Source: Coriobacteriaceae bacterium (GTDB lineage Bacteria; Actinomycetota; Coriobacteriia; Coriobacteriales; Coriobacteriaceae). Taken from it: a stretch of DNA of 64,000 bases. The position numbers and the translations under genes were made by a program. Positions 26,427-35,520 of the stretch are shown piece by piece; position 1 is the stretch's first letter; every line of letters begins with the position of its first letter. The stretch covers positions 28,704 through 92,703 of the forward strand of contig CABJFQ010000010.1 in NCBI GenBank assembly GCA_902364975.1, read 5' to 3'. The notes under the pieces are model-generated. The model did not search any database. It was not told the origin of the DNA and saw only the letters and a program-made list of their open reading frames with translations.

Positions 26427-27112
26427 CGGGCGATCTCCTCGAAAGCCGGGGCCATATCGCCGTCAACGAGAATCGTCTCGCACGATGCATCGGGCGCCAT
26501 GGCCTGGCTGTAGTTGAACACGATGTAGGTGGCGTGCTCGCAGGCGTTCGCAATCTGGGCGAGCATGCGCTTTATGACGCCGTTGCGCAGTCCTACGCCA
26601 AGTTCGAGGATGGCGACCCTGCCGTTGCGATGGGCTTGCACAAGACGCGCGAGCTCGTCGAGCTGGGCTATGGCGAGGGCGTCTGGATGGTCGAGACGCC
26701 GCTCGTCGATCGACGTGCGCGTGTTCCCCTCCGTCTCGAGAATGCGGTTCTCGTCGAACCCAGCGCGCGCGAAGTGCCCGTCGATGTTGCACGTGACCAC
26801 GAAGGTGTCGGCGTGCTCCGTAAGACGCCGCAGCCCGTTCATGAGCGGGCTGGGCTCATATTCGAGATATTCCTTTTGATGGAACCGCTCGGCCCATCGG
26901 CGTCGCACGCTGGCATCCGGGGAAGCGAGCCCCTGCAGTATGCAGCCGATGCCGTCTGCCTGGGCGAGGTCCCCGTACGCCTCTTGGAAATGAGCATCGG
27001 CGCAGAAAAGGTTGAACCCCTCCGCCATGTCGAGTCCGTTGCTAGCGCCGATGATGACAAGATCCGCTTCGGCTAGCGCCCTGCCTATGCGAACTGCTTT
27101 CGCCGTCTCCAT
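26414..27112 (-). CDS. Degenerate sirtuin-fold protein, second gene of the operon
   Basis: The product is 232 aa from ATG 27112 after GGGGAGG, 3 nt behind the first sirtuin gene. It aligns with its neighbours at the NAD loop (VIIGASNGLDMAEGF, residues 19-33), VTCNIDGHF (107-114) and AILELGVGLRNGVIKRM (167-183). The catalytic Gln/His position is Glu128 (TEGN), and there are no zinc-ribbon cysteines at all; the whole ribbon is deleted. It may be a regulatory or substrate-binding pseudo-enzyme that pairs with an active sirtuin. The fold assignment is by alignment to its neighbours. Confidence 0.75.
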   Translation of the reverse strand: METAKAVRIGRALAEADLVIIGASNGLDMAEGFNLFCADAHFQEAYGDLAQADGIGCILQGLASPDASVRRRWAERFHQKEYLEYEPSPLMNGLRRLTEHADTFVVTCNIDGHFARAGFDENRILETEGNTRTSIDERRLDHPDALAIAQLDELARLVQAHRNGRVAILELGVGLRNGVIKRMLAQIANACEHATYIVFNYSQAMAPDASCETILVDGDMAPAFEEIARCRP

Positions 27113-27115
27113 GCG

Positions 27116-28081
27116 CTACCTCCCCAGCGTCTTGCGCACGTCGGCGAGCACGTCGGCGATGTCGGCGCGAACGGCGAGCCCCCGATCCTCGATCGCGCGG
27201 GGGAGAAACTGCGTCTTGTTGTTTACGGCGATGTAGCTGGCCTGCGGTAACTGCGCCGTGAGGGCCCAGAACGGCTCCTGGATAAACGCGGGCGTCATGC
27301 GGCCCACACCCAGCTCGAGGAAGAGGATCCTCTGCCGTGCGTGCGCGTCGAGCCAGTCGGACACCTTGCGGTACTGCTCCTCGTAGAGTTCGCCCTGCAG
27401 GAAGTTGCCGTAGCCGCGAACCCAGGGGAACGCCTCTGCCCCGCAGTGCGGGCAGCGCGGCACGAGCTCTGGCGGAACCTCCAGACCGTCTCCCATGGCC
27501 TCTACCATGTTGGAGACCGGCTCGACCGCATCCCACACCGCGTCGGTGCAACAGCGGGAGCACTGAAAGAAGCGGTGGTCGCCTTGGATCTCTGCCACTT
27601 TCTCCCAGGGATAGAGCTTCACAAACTGCGTGTCCTGGTTGGTGGTGAGCACGAAGAAATCCTTCTCGGCGAGAATGGCGTCGAGGTCCTTGTAGGGCTT
27701 GCGCAGCGGGGCGTTGAGCGTGGTGTCGAGGAAGGTGGCGAGGTATCCCCAGCGCGCCTCGGCGGTGGGCCAGCGGTAGAACGACCCCTCGAAAGCGCCC
27801 TTGAAACCGTAACGCTCGGCGAATTTGCCGAAATGCTTGCGATAGGTCGCGTTGTCCTCGTAGTAGAAGTCGCCGCCGCCCGCCGCGGAGAGCCCGGAGG
27901 CCCCGCCCACCAGCACGCAATCGGCTTCTTCGATCATACGGGCGAAGTCCTCGATTTGCTGGTCGTAGGGCTCGGGCTCGCGGTCACTCAGCTCATAGGG
28001 CGTGCTGCCGCTGCGGTAGGCGGCATGAAGGGAAAACGATCGGTTGGTGAGCTCGATAACGAGCTGCTCGTACAGGGTCAC
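27116..28081 (-). CDS. SirTM-like sirtuin, first gene of the operon
   Basis: The product is 321 aa from GTG 28081, chosen because AGAAGG lies just upstream and because the left-locus fragment starts with ATG at the homologous codon. It has an N-terminal extension of about 50 residues, then NAD loop VLVGGASGLSAAGGG (56-70), LTTNQDTQF (145-153), Gln166 in EIQGD, and a zinc ribbon with Cys174, 177/178, 210 and 213. RILFLELGVGRMTPAFI matches SirTM proteins. It likely transfers ADP-ribose to or deacylates a partner protein using NAD+. Confidence 0.85.
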   Translation of the reverse strand: MTLYEQLVIELTNRSFSLHAAYRSGSTPYELSDREPEPYDQQIEDFARMIEEADCVLVGGASGLSAAGGGDFYYEDNATYRKHFGKFAERYGFKGAFEGSFYRWPTAEARWGYLATFLDTTLNAPLRKPYKDLDAILAEKDFFVLTTNQDTQFVKLYPWEKVAEIQGDHRFFQCSRCCTDAVWDAVEPVSNMVEAMGDGLEVPPELVPRCPHCGAEAFPWVRGYGNFLQGELYEEQYRKVSDWLDAHARQRILFLELGVGRMTPAFIQEPFWALTAQLPQASYIAVNNKTQFLPRAIEDRGLAVRADIADVLADVRKTLGR

Positions 28082-28224
28082 TGGATACCTTCTTTCAGCT
28101 ATTATAAACAGGTGTCTATAAAAAGTATCCATGTCGATTTGCTTAAGAGCAATGAACAGCTTCGGCCTGCTGTCGATAAACGAGCGTTTGCCGGGCATTG
28201 TCGAGCGTTGCAATTGGAGGGGTA
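28082..28224. promoter_or_regulatory. Divergent promoter of the right TetR/sirtuin locus
   Basis: GTGTCTATAAAAAG (about 28112-28125) and CTGTCGATAAACGA (about 28170-28183) repeat the pattern of the left locus. They are the likely operators through which TetR controls itself and the sirtuin operon. Confidence 0.5.
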
Positions 28225-28785
28225 ATGGAAGCGGGGAAGATCGATCGTCGCCGACGCTATACACTCTCGGTCATACGGGAGGCGTTCTTCGCGCTGCTGG
28301 CCGAGGTCGGCTTCGCGAAGATGACGGTAGCGGATGTCTGCCGCCGCGCCGATATCAACCGTGGCACGTTCTATCTGCACTACGAGGACAAGTTCGCCCT
28401 GCTCGACGCGCTTATCGACGAGGCCTTGGCGGCGGTGCCGCCGCTCGAGGGAACGGAGGCGGGTGCCCTCTGCCAGCGTCCGCCGGCAAACGATGACTAT
28501 TATCTGCTCTACTCGGATGACGACGCGTACGCCCGGGTGGCACAGCGCGTCGTCGAGCGCGGCGCCGAGCAGATGGTTCCCTCGATCATGGAGGAGACTG
28601 GGCTTTCGCGCGAGGACGCCTATCTGCTCTTCGTCCACAACGTCCAGGGAAATCTCGCGGTCAACCGCCTGCTCGGTTGGAGGCGAGGGCCCGAGTTTGC
28701 CCACGCTCAGGAGCTGCTCAGCGCCTATTCCGAAGGGGGTATGCGAGCGGTATCGGCTCGTCACGATCCTCGTAGCTCGTCTTGA
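28225..28785 (+). CDS. TetR-family regulator, right copy
   Basis: The product is 186 aa from ATG 28225, after TGGAGGGG. The HTH (YTLSVIREAFFALLAEVGFAKMTV, INRGTFYLHYEDKFALLDAL) and ligand domain are as in the left copy. Most differences lie in the middle (PPLEGTEAGALCQRPPANDDYYLLYS), so ligand response may differ. It faces the intact triple-sirtuin operon. Confidence 0.88.
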   Translation: MEAGKIDRRRRYTLSVIREAFFALLAEVGFAKMTVADVCRRADINRGTFYLHYEDKFALLDALIDEALAAVPPLEGTEAGALCQRPPANDDYYLLYSDDDAYARVAQRVVERGAEQMVPSIMEETGLSREDAYLLFVHNVQGNLAVNRLLGWRRGPEFAHAQELLSAYSEGGMRAVSARHDPRSSS

Positions 28786-28983
28786 CCGCATGTCATTTCA
28801 GGTAGGTGGCGTTGCTATGGGCCCTCTTTGTTTTTCGACGTTGTATAAGGCAATCGCAATCGTCTTGAGCTTCTTTAGGGAACTTGAACAAGAGATATGG
28901 CCTGCTGGCGATTGATTAACACCATTCGTTTTGGTTACAAGAAAACATGCTGCGCGCCTGCAGCATGAGGGAGAGGGAATCCT

Positions 28984-29514
28984 ATGAATATCGTTGTATT
29001 GAGTGGTAGCCCGCGTAAGGGCGCCAATACCGACACCATGGTCGAGGCCTTTGCCGAGACCGCGCGTGAGGGCGGCAATACGGTCGAGGTCGTCCGCGTT
29101 GCCAGCAAGAAGATCGCTGGTTGCCTGGGATGTCAGTACTGCTTTACCCATGAGGGCACCTGTGTGCAGAAGGATGACATGGCTGACGTGATCGAGTCGC
29201 TGAAAGGCGCCGATATGGTTGTCTTCGCTTCGCCTATCTACTGGTTTGATATCACTGCGCAGGAAAAGACCGCCATCGACCGCCTGTACGCCTTCGGTGC
29301 CACGGGTTTCCCGTTCACCAAGACGGCCCTTTTGCTCGATAGCCACAGCGAGGGTGTCTATGATGCGGCGATCGCTATGTACAAGTCAACCTGCGCGTAC
29401 TGCAAGTGGGAGGACCAGGGCATTGTCACGATTGGTGGCATGACCGAGCGCGACAGCATGGCATCGTCGCCCAAGTTGAAAGAGGTGCGAGAGCTCGCTC
29501 GCAAGCTCGCCTAA
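28984..29514 (+). CDS. NADPH-dependent FMN reductase / iron-sulfur flavoprotein family
   Basis: The product is 176 aa. The FMN phosphate loop is VLSGSPRKGANTDTMVEAF (residues 5-23) and the flavodoxin-fold segment is DMVVFASPIYWFDITAQEK. CLGCQYCFTHEGTC (residues 47-60) is a compact Cys motif seen in the iron-sulfur flavoprotein subfamily. ATG 28984 follows GGGAGAGGGA. It is outside the sirtuin operon but next to it, with no sign of joint transcription. Confidence 0.85.
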   Translation: MNIVVLSGSPRKGANTDTMVEAFAETAREGGNTVEVVRVASKKIAGCLGCQYCFTHEGTCVQKDDMADVIESLKGADMVVFASPIYWFDITAQEKTAIDRLYAFGATGFPFTKTALLLDSHSEGVYDAAIAMYKSTCAYCKWEDQGIVTIGGMTERDSMASSPKLKEVRELARKLA

Positions 29515-29694
29515 GGACAAGAAGAACGCATGGCAATCAGCGTTGGTGGAAATGCTTGCTGTCCTTACCGAGAGATAGGGGCGAATTCCCTCAAGTGCCG
29601 TATAGAGCAATTTTTAAACGCAGAAAAATAACTGAAAACAAATTAATCCGCGTTAAAATATTGTCAAATAGAAGTTCATGAGGGAAGGTTACGT

Positions 29695-30984
29695 ATGCGT
29701 CGCAAGGCAGACGAGCTCCTTAGGGAATGGCGAGACAGAGCTGATAGAAAACCTTTGCTGGTCAAAGGCGTGCGCCAGTGTGGCAAGACCTATTTGCTCA
29801 GAACGCACGCCCAGGATCTTTTCGAATCGGTTGTCTACGTTAATCTTGAGAACGACCGGTCGGCGCGAGCGGATTTTTCGGGCGGTCTTGATCCTCATTC
29901 GATCGTACGTGCGATCGAGGCTCGTACGGGACAGCGTATCGTGCCTGGCAAAACCTTACTGTTCATTGACGAGATCCAGGCATGCGAGGAAGCGCTCACT
30001 TCCCTTAAATACTTTTGCGAAGATGCTCCCGAGTATTACGTTGCGGCTGCCGGGTCGCTTCTTGGGGTTGCCATTAACCATCAGTCGTATTCGTTCCCCG
30101 TCGGAAAGACCGACTTGATTGAGATGACTCCACTCGATTTCGAGGAGTTTCTCTGGGCGATGGGGCACGATCAGCTGGTCGACGAGATACGCTCATCATT
30201 CGAGATAATGGGTTCTCTTGCGCCAAGCCTTCATGAAAAGGCGCTTGGGCTCTATCGACAGTATCTTGTTGTTGGCGGAATGCCCGAGGCGGTCCAAACG
30301 TACATCGATGATCAGTCAATCATTGATGTGGCCGAAAAGCATCGGATTATTCTCGACGGATATTCCGCCGACACCAATAAATATGCTGATGAACGCTTGA
30401 GCGCAAAGACGCGTGCGTGCTTCGATTCCATTCCACAGCAGCTTGCCAAAGAGAATCGTAAATTTCAATACAAGGTAGTGCGAGCGGGGGGCAATGCGTC
30501 TCTCTTTGGAGATGCTCTCGATTGGCTTGTATTGTCGGGTACGGTGGCGCGCTGCAGCCTAGTCGGGCAGATCGAAAGCCCTTTAGAGGCCTTCGTTAAC
30601 CCTTCTGCTTTTAAAATCTATCAGGCGGATACAGGGCTGCTGGTCTCCAAGGCCGGTGCTCAACGCGCCGATATTCTTGCCGGTATCGGCGGCACATTCA
30701 TGGGTGCACTTACCGAAAACTACGTTGCCCAACAGCTTTCAGCCATGGGTTATCCACTGCATTATTGGGCGCGAGATAATCGTGCGGAAATCGACTTTGT
30801 AGTAGAGAAGCAGGGATGCTTGTCTGCGATTGAAGTCAAGGCGGGGGAGAACACAAGATCTCGAAGTCTGTCCTCACTTAAAAAGACCCATCCGGGCGTG
30901 CGCCTTATCAGGCTATCGACTAAGCCCTTTGGAATGAATGATGGGCTTATGTCTGTTCCGCTTTATGCGGCATTTTGTCTATAG
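29695..30984 (+). CDS. AAA ATPase with DUF4143 domain
   Basis: The product is 429 aa. Walker A is VKGVRQCGKTYLL (residues 22-34) and Walker B is TLLFIDEIQA (about 84-93). The C-terminal DUF4143 region holds RAEIDFVV and AIEVKAG, a restriction-endonuclease-like pair of acidic and Lys residues. Such ATPases are common in gut bacteria; roles in defence or DNA handling are proposed but unproven. ATG 29695 follows GGAAGG. It is monocistronic. Confidence 0.88.
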   Translation: MRRKADELLREWRDRADRKPLLVKGVRQCGKTYLLRTHAQDLFESVVYVNLENDRSARADFSGGLDPHSIVRAIEARTGQRIVPGKTLLFIDEIQACEEALTSLKYFCEDAPEYYVAAAGSLLGVAINHQSYSFPVGKTDLIEMTPLDFEEFLWAMGHDQLVDEIRSSFEIMGSLAPSLHEKALGLYRQYLVVGGMPEAVQTYIDDQSIIDVAEKHRIILDGYSADTNKYADERLSAKTRACFDSIPQQLAKENRKFQYKVVRAGGNASLFGDALDWLVLSGTVARCSLVGQIESPLEAFVNPSAFKIYQADTGLLVSKAGAQRADILAGIGGTFMGALTENYVAQQLSAMGYPLHYWARDNRAEIDFVVEKQGCLSAIEVKAGENTRSRSLSSLKKTHPGVRLIRLSTKPFGMNDGLMSVPLYAAFCL

Positions 30985-31006
30985 GGATGATGCTGGTGTA
31001 ATGCAT

Positions 31007-31044
31007 GGGGCCCGGGGCGCAGCGTTTACTGCGCTCCGGGCCCC
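31007..31044. terminator. Strong bidirectional terminator
   Basis: GGGGCCCGGGGCGCAG pairs with CTGCGCTCCGGGCCCC with one wobble, 6-nt loop, between convergent genes. Confidence 0.85.
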
Positions 31045-31083
31045 GCTGCTTTGTAAAACCATGACGGTTTAGTCGCCGTTGTT

Positions 31084-33324
31084 TTAGTCAAACAAACTCG
31101 GCATGTCATTTTCCTTCATGAGGGCGCCGGCGGAGGGCAGGCTCTGCGCGGTGAACTTCTCGGCCGAGACGCCGGCGCCAAGGATTTCCTCGGTCGTGCC
31201 GACGGTGGTGACCGAGCGGCCCTTCTTGGCCGTAAAGGCCTGGACGCCCTGCGTGTTGGTGGTCGTCTTGGTCTTGAGCAGCGACGTGTTGAAGTTCATC
31301 AGACGGTAGTCGCTCGAGACCAGCGCGATGTCGCGATCTTCCTTGAGCACCTGGGCATACAGCAGCTTGCTGCCACCATAGATGGCGTTTTTGAGGCGCT
31401 TGCGGTTGGTCTTGGTAACGTATCCGGCAAGCGCGACACGCACCACGCGGCCGTTCTCAAAGACGAACAGCACGTCGGCCTTGTAGTCCTCGGGGTCGAT
31501 GACCCAGATGACGTTCTCGTCGGGTTCCATCTCAAGATCGGTCGGCAGGTACGAGCCCAGCTGTGCCGACTTGGTGTCCTCAAACGCCGTGACCTTGCAC
31601 TTGTACACCTGGCTCTTGTTGGTAAAGACCAGCAGCTCGTGGGTGTTGGAGGACGGGAACTCGATAAAGGGTTTGTCGCCGTCCTTGTACTTGAGCGTGG
31701 TCGCCTTCTTGAGCACGCGGTCCGTCATCTTCTTGAGGTAGCCATCGCGCGAGAGCATGATCGTAACCGGGTACTCCTCGACCTCGGGCTCCAAGCTTAC
31801 CTCGATAACCTCATGGGGCTCGATCCTGCCCGTGCGGCGCGGCATCACGTACTTCTTGTTGACCGCGGCCAGCTCGTCGCTGATGACCTTCTTGATGTTC
31901 TCTTCGCTCGAAAGGATCTCCTCAAGCTCGGCAATCTCACCCTCGAGCTTAGCGATGTCCTTGGTGCGGTTGAGGATGTACTCCTCGTTGATGTTGCGGA
32001 GCTTGAGCTCGGCGACAAACTCGGCCTGGGTCTCGTCGATGTCGAAGCCCTTCATAAGGTTGGGCACGACCTCGGCCTCGAGTTTGGTGCCGCGGATGAT
32101 GGCGATCGCCTTGTCGATGTCGAGCAGGATCGCCTCAAGGCCGTGCAGCAGGTGCAGGCGCTCGGACTTTTTGCCCAGGTCAAAGTTAATGCGGCGACGC
32201 GTGGACTCAATACGCCACTTGACCCACTCGCGCAGGATCTGGCGCACGCCCATAACACGGGGATAGCCGTCGACGAGCACGTTGAAGTTGCACGAGAACG
32301 AGTCCTGCAGCGTGGTCGAGCGATAAAGCTTCGCCATGAGCTTGTCGGGGTCGACACCGCGCTTAAGGTCGATGGCGATGCGCAGGCCCGAAAGGTCGGT
32401 CTCGTCGCGGATGTCGGCGATCTCTTTGACTTTGCCCTCTTTGGAGAGCTTGACGATGCGCTCGATGATGACATCGGTCTTGGTGGTGTAGGGAATCTCG
32501 TACACCTCGATGATGCGCTCTTCGGGAATCCAGCGCCAGCGGGAGCGAATCTGGAAGCTGCCAAGGCCGGTCTCGACGATCTTCTCCATCTCCTCGCGGC
32601 GGTAGATGATCTCGCCGCCGGTCGAGAAGTCGGGCATGGGCATGTACTCGAGCAGGTCGCAGTCGGGATCCTGCAGGTAGTGCATCGTGGCAGTGCAGAC
32701 CTCGTTGAGGTTGAAGCCGCAGATGTCGGACGCCATGGCGACGCCGATGCCCTTATTGGCCGAGACGAGGATATTGGGGAACGTGGTGGGCAGCAGGCGC
32801 GGCTCCTTCATGGCGCCGTCGTAGCTGTCGACGAAGTCGACCGGGTCCTTGTCGATGTCCTTGAAGATCTCGGCGCTGATGGGGGAGAGCTTGGCCTCGG
32901 TATAACGCGAGGCGGCGTAGCTCAGGTCGCCCGAATAGTACTTGCCAAAGTTGCCCTTCGACTCCACGAAGGGGGCGAGCAGTGCCTCGTTGCCGGTGGC
33001 CAGACGCACCATCGTCTCGTAGATCGCGGCGTCGCCGTGCGGGTTGAGCTTCATGGTCTGGCCCACGATGTTGGCGCTCTTCTGGCGCTCGCCCTTGAGC
33101 AGACCCATCTTGTACATGGTGTAGAGCAGCTTGCGGTGCGAGGGCTTAAAGCCGTCGATCTCGGGGAATGCACGCGAGACGTTGACGCTCATAGCGTAGG
33201 GCATGTAGTTGACCTCGAGCGTCTGCGTGATCGGCTGGTCGGTGACCTCGGAGTGCAGGCCGATGACGTTCTCGGCGTTGACCTGCTTTTTCTTTGGCTG
33301 GTTCTTCGTCTTTTTCTTTGCCAC
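31084..33324 (-). CDS. DNA topoisomerase type II subunit A (ParC/GyrA family)
   Basis: The product is 746 aa with a GTG start at 33324 behind AAGAGGAAATC. It has a Lys-rich N-terminus ([14 protein letters not shown]), the breakage-reunion domain with [14 protein letters not shown] and active-site Tyr in [11 protein letters not shown], a coiled coil ([19 protein letters not shown]), and a C-terminal beta-pinwheel of reduced length. GyrA-box-like sequence is not obvious, which favours ParC. It follows its B subunit gene with a 45-nt gap. Confidence 0.9.
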   Translation of the reverse strand: MAKKKTKNQPKKKQVNAENVIGLHSEVTDQPITQTLEVNYMPYAMSVNVSRAFPEIDGFKPSHRKLLYTMYKMGLLKGERQKSANIVGQTMKLNPHGDAAIYETMVRLATGNEALLAPFVESKGNFGKYYSGDLSYAASRYTEAKLSPISAEIFKDIDKDPVDFVDSYDGAMKEPRLLPTTFPNILVSANKGIGVAMASDICGFNLNEVCTATMHYLQDPDCDLLEYMPMPDFSTGGEIIYRREEMEKIVETGLGSFQIRSRWRWIPEERIIEVYEIPYTTKTDVIIERIVKLSKEGKVKEIADIRDETDLSGLRIAIDLKRGVDPDKLMAKLYRSTTLQDSFSCNFNVLVDGYPRVMGVRQILREWVKWRIESTRRRINFDLGKKSERLHLLHGLEAILLDIDKAIAIIRGTKLEAEVVPNLMKGFDIDETQAEFVAELKLRNINEEYILNRTKDIAKLEGEIAELEEILSSEENIKKVISDELAAVNKKYVMPRRTGRIEPHEVIEVSLEPEVEEYPVTIMLSRDGYLKKMTDRVLKKATTLKYKDGDKPFIEFPSSNTHELLVFTNKSQVYKCKVTAFEDTKSAQLGSYLPTDLEMEPDENVIWVIDPEDYKADVLFVFENGRVVRVALAGYVTKTNRKRLKNAIYGGSKLLYAQVLKEDRDIALVSSDYRLMNFNTSLLKTKTTTNTQGVQAFTAKKGRSVTTVGTTEEILGAGVSAEKFTAQSLPSAGALMKENDMPSLFD

Positions 33325-33369
33325 GATTTCCTCTTGAACTTCTTATGGGCCGTCGGTATCGATTTGCTG

Positions 33370-35367
33370 CTATTGCAGGTCCAGCTGGTCCAGGTATTCC
33401 TTGCCGTGCTCGGAGATGTGGCGCTTACGGCCCGCCTCGTCGTTGCCCAGCAACAGGTTGAACATGGTTTCCATCTTGGTGACGTCCTCGGGCTCCACCT
33501 TGATCAGGCGGCGCGTCTCGGGGTTCATGGTGGTGAGCCACATCATGTCCGGATCGTTCTCACCAAGACCCTTGGAGCGGTTGATGGAGCACTTTTGGTC
33601 GCCGATCTCTTTAAGGATGCCGTTCTTCTCGAGCTCGGTGTAGGCAAAGTAGGTCTTCTCTTTGCAATTGATCTCGTAGAGCGGCGACTCGGCGATATAC
33701 ACGTAGCCCTCGTCGATAAGTGTGGGCACCAGGCGGTAGAGCATGGTGAGCACGAGCGTACGGATGTGGTAACCGTCGACGTCGGCGTCCGTACAGATAA
33801 TGACCTTGTTCCAGTTGAGGTTGTCCAGGTCAAAGGCGCCAAGGTTCTTGATGCGCCTGTCTTTGATCTCCACGCCGCAGCCCAGCACGCGCATGAGGTC
33901 CATGATGATGTCGGACTTAAAGATGCGCGGATAATCCTCCTTCAGGCAGTTGAGGATCTTACCGCGGACGGGCATAACGCCTTGGAACTCGGCATCGCGC
34001 GAGGTGCGAATGGCGCCTGCTGCCGAGTCGCCCTCTACGATGTAGATCTCGCGGCGGCTCTTGTCCTTGGAGCGGCAGTCGATGAACTTTTGCACGCGGT
34101 TGGCCATGTCGGTCTTCTGCTGCAGGTTGGTCTTGATGCTCTGACGCGTCTTCTCGGCGTTCTCGCGCGAACGCTTGTTGATGAGCACCTGCTCCATGAT
34201 CTTGTTGGCAGCATCTTTGTTCTCGATCAGGTAAGTCGAGAGGCGCTCCTTAAAGAAGGCCGTCATGGCCTGCTGGATAAAGCGGTTATTGATGGCCTTC
34301 TTAGTCTGATTTTCGTAGGACGTCTGGGTGGAGAAGCAGTTGGTCACCAGCACCAGGCAGTCCTGGACGTCTTGCCACTTAATGCCGGTCTCGTTTTTGT
34401 TGTACTTGCCCTGTTGCTTAATATAGGCATCGATGGCGCTGGTCAGAGCGCTGCGCGCGGCCTTCTCGGGCGAGCCGCCGTTCTCGAGCCACGATGAGTT
34501 GTGGTAATACTCCTGCATCATGAAGGTGCGCGAGAAGCACATGCACGCGGTGATCTTTACGTTGTAGTCGGGCAGGTCCTCGCGATCGCGACCGCGGCGG
34601 TCGGCCTCGATAAAGAAGGGTTCGGTAAGGTAGTCGGTACCGACCTTCTCGAGCACGTAGTCCTCGATACCCTTGGGGTAGCAAAAATCCTCTTCGGAAA
34701 ACTCGCCGTTGTCGTCCTCGATGCGCAGGCGGAAGGTCACGTTGGCGTTGACCACGGCCTGGCGGCGCATGGTCTCGCGATACCAGTCGTGGGGAATGCT
34801 GATCGAGGTAAAGACCTCAAGATCGGGGCGCCACTTGATGGTGGTGCCGGTGCGGTCCTCGTCGCTGGGCTCAATCTCGAGTGCCTTCTTTTTGGCGCCG
34901 ACGACCTTGCCTTTCTTAAAGTGCAGAGAGTACTTGTTACCGTCGCGCCAAACGGTGACGTCCATGTACTCGGAAGCGTACTGGGTCGCGCACGAGCCCA
35001 GGCCGTTGGTGCCGAGCGAGAAGTCGTAGTCGCCGCCCTGGTTGTTGTTGTACTTGCCGCCGGCGTAGAGCTCGCAGAAGACGAGCTCCCAGTTAAAGCG
35101 CTTCTCGGAAGGGTTCCAGTCGAGCGGGCAGCCACGGCCGTTGTCCTCTACCTGAATGGAGCCATCGCGAAAGGCGGTAAGGGTGATGAGCTTGCCGTAG
35201 CCCTGGCGTGCTTCGTCAACGGCGTTGGACAGGATCTCGAAGGCGGCATGCGCGCAACCATCGAGTCCGTCCGAGCCAAAGATGACGGCGGGGCGCAGGC
35301 GTACGCGCTCCTCGTCCTTGAGCTGGCGGATACTGTCGTTACCATAGTTTGCGGTGTTTTTTGCCAT
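33370..35367 (-). CDS. DNA topoisomerase type II subunit B (ParE/GyrB family)
   Basis: The product is 665 aa. The GHKL ATPase is seen as EILSNAVDEARQG and VEDNGRGCPLDW, with GTNGLGSCATQYAS. The Toprim domain has YIVEGDSAAGAIR and CTDADVDGYHIR. The C-terminal tail DEAGRKRHISEHGKEYLDQLD closes the subunit. It forms an A2B2 enzyme with the following gene and removes supercoils or decatenates chromosomes. An SOS-box-like palindrome lies upstream. Confidence 0.92.
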   Translation of the reverse strand: MAKNTANYGNDSIRQLKDEERVRLRPAVIFGSDGLDGCAHAAFEILSNAVDEARQGYGKLITLTAFRDGSIQVEDNGRGCPLDWNPSEKRFNWELVFCELYAGGKYNNNQGGDYDFSLGTNGLGSCATQYASEYMDVTVWRDGNKYSLHFKKGKVVGAKKKALEIEPSDEDRTGTTIKWRPDLEVFTSISIPHDWYRETMRRQAVVNANVTFRLRIEDDNGEFSEEDFCYPKGIEDYVLEKVGTDYLTEPFFIEADRRGRDREDLPDYNVKITACMCFSRTFMMQEYYHNSSWLENGGSPEKAARSALTSAIDAYIKQQGKYNKNETGIKWQDVQDCLVLVTNCFSTQTSYENQTKKAINNRFIQQAMTAFFKERLSTYLIENKDAANKIMEQVLINKRSRENAEKTRQSIKTNLQQKTDMANRVQKFIDCRSKDKSRREIYIVEGDSAAGAIRTSRDAEFQGVMPVRGKILNCLKEDYPRIFKSDIIMDLMRVLGCGVEIKDRRIKNLGAFDLDNLNWNKVIICTDADVDGYHIRTLVLTMLYRLVPTLIDEGYVYIAESPLYEINCKEKTYFAYTELEKNGILKEIGDQKCSINRSKGLGENDPDMMWLTTMNPETRRLIKVEPEDVTKMETMFNLLLGNDEAGRKRHISEHGKEYLDQLDLQ

Positions 35368-35419
35368 ACTCGCTCTCTCGGTGCTCCTTTTGCTGCGTTT
35401 AAGTCATATAGATAGTCAA

Positions 35420-35481
35420 GGTAGCATAGCCCAGGCCGTGGGCGATTCCAACCAACACGAATTCCATCGAACAATAGTTCG
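35420..35481 (-). promoter_or_regulatory. Promoter of the topoisomerase operon with a LexA-type site
   Basis: On the minus strand TTGGAA and TATGCT stand 17 nt apart. Upstream, CGAAC-AATA-GTTCG at 35468-35481 is a perfect match to the Gram-positive SOS box consensus CGAACNNNNGTTCG. Confidence 0.55.
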
Positions 35482-35520
35482 ATTAGATAATGGATGCTTG
35501 GGATGCGGGTGGGGTCTGTC

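Noticed and set aside
31639..34497. A 952-codon open frame on the plus strand opposite the topoisomerase genes
   Set aside because: It runs antisense to two well-supported genes and consists of Leu/Val/Asp/His-rich shadow sequence typical of GC-rich antisense frames, with no motifs.
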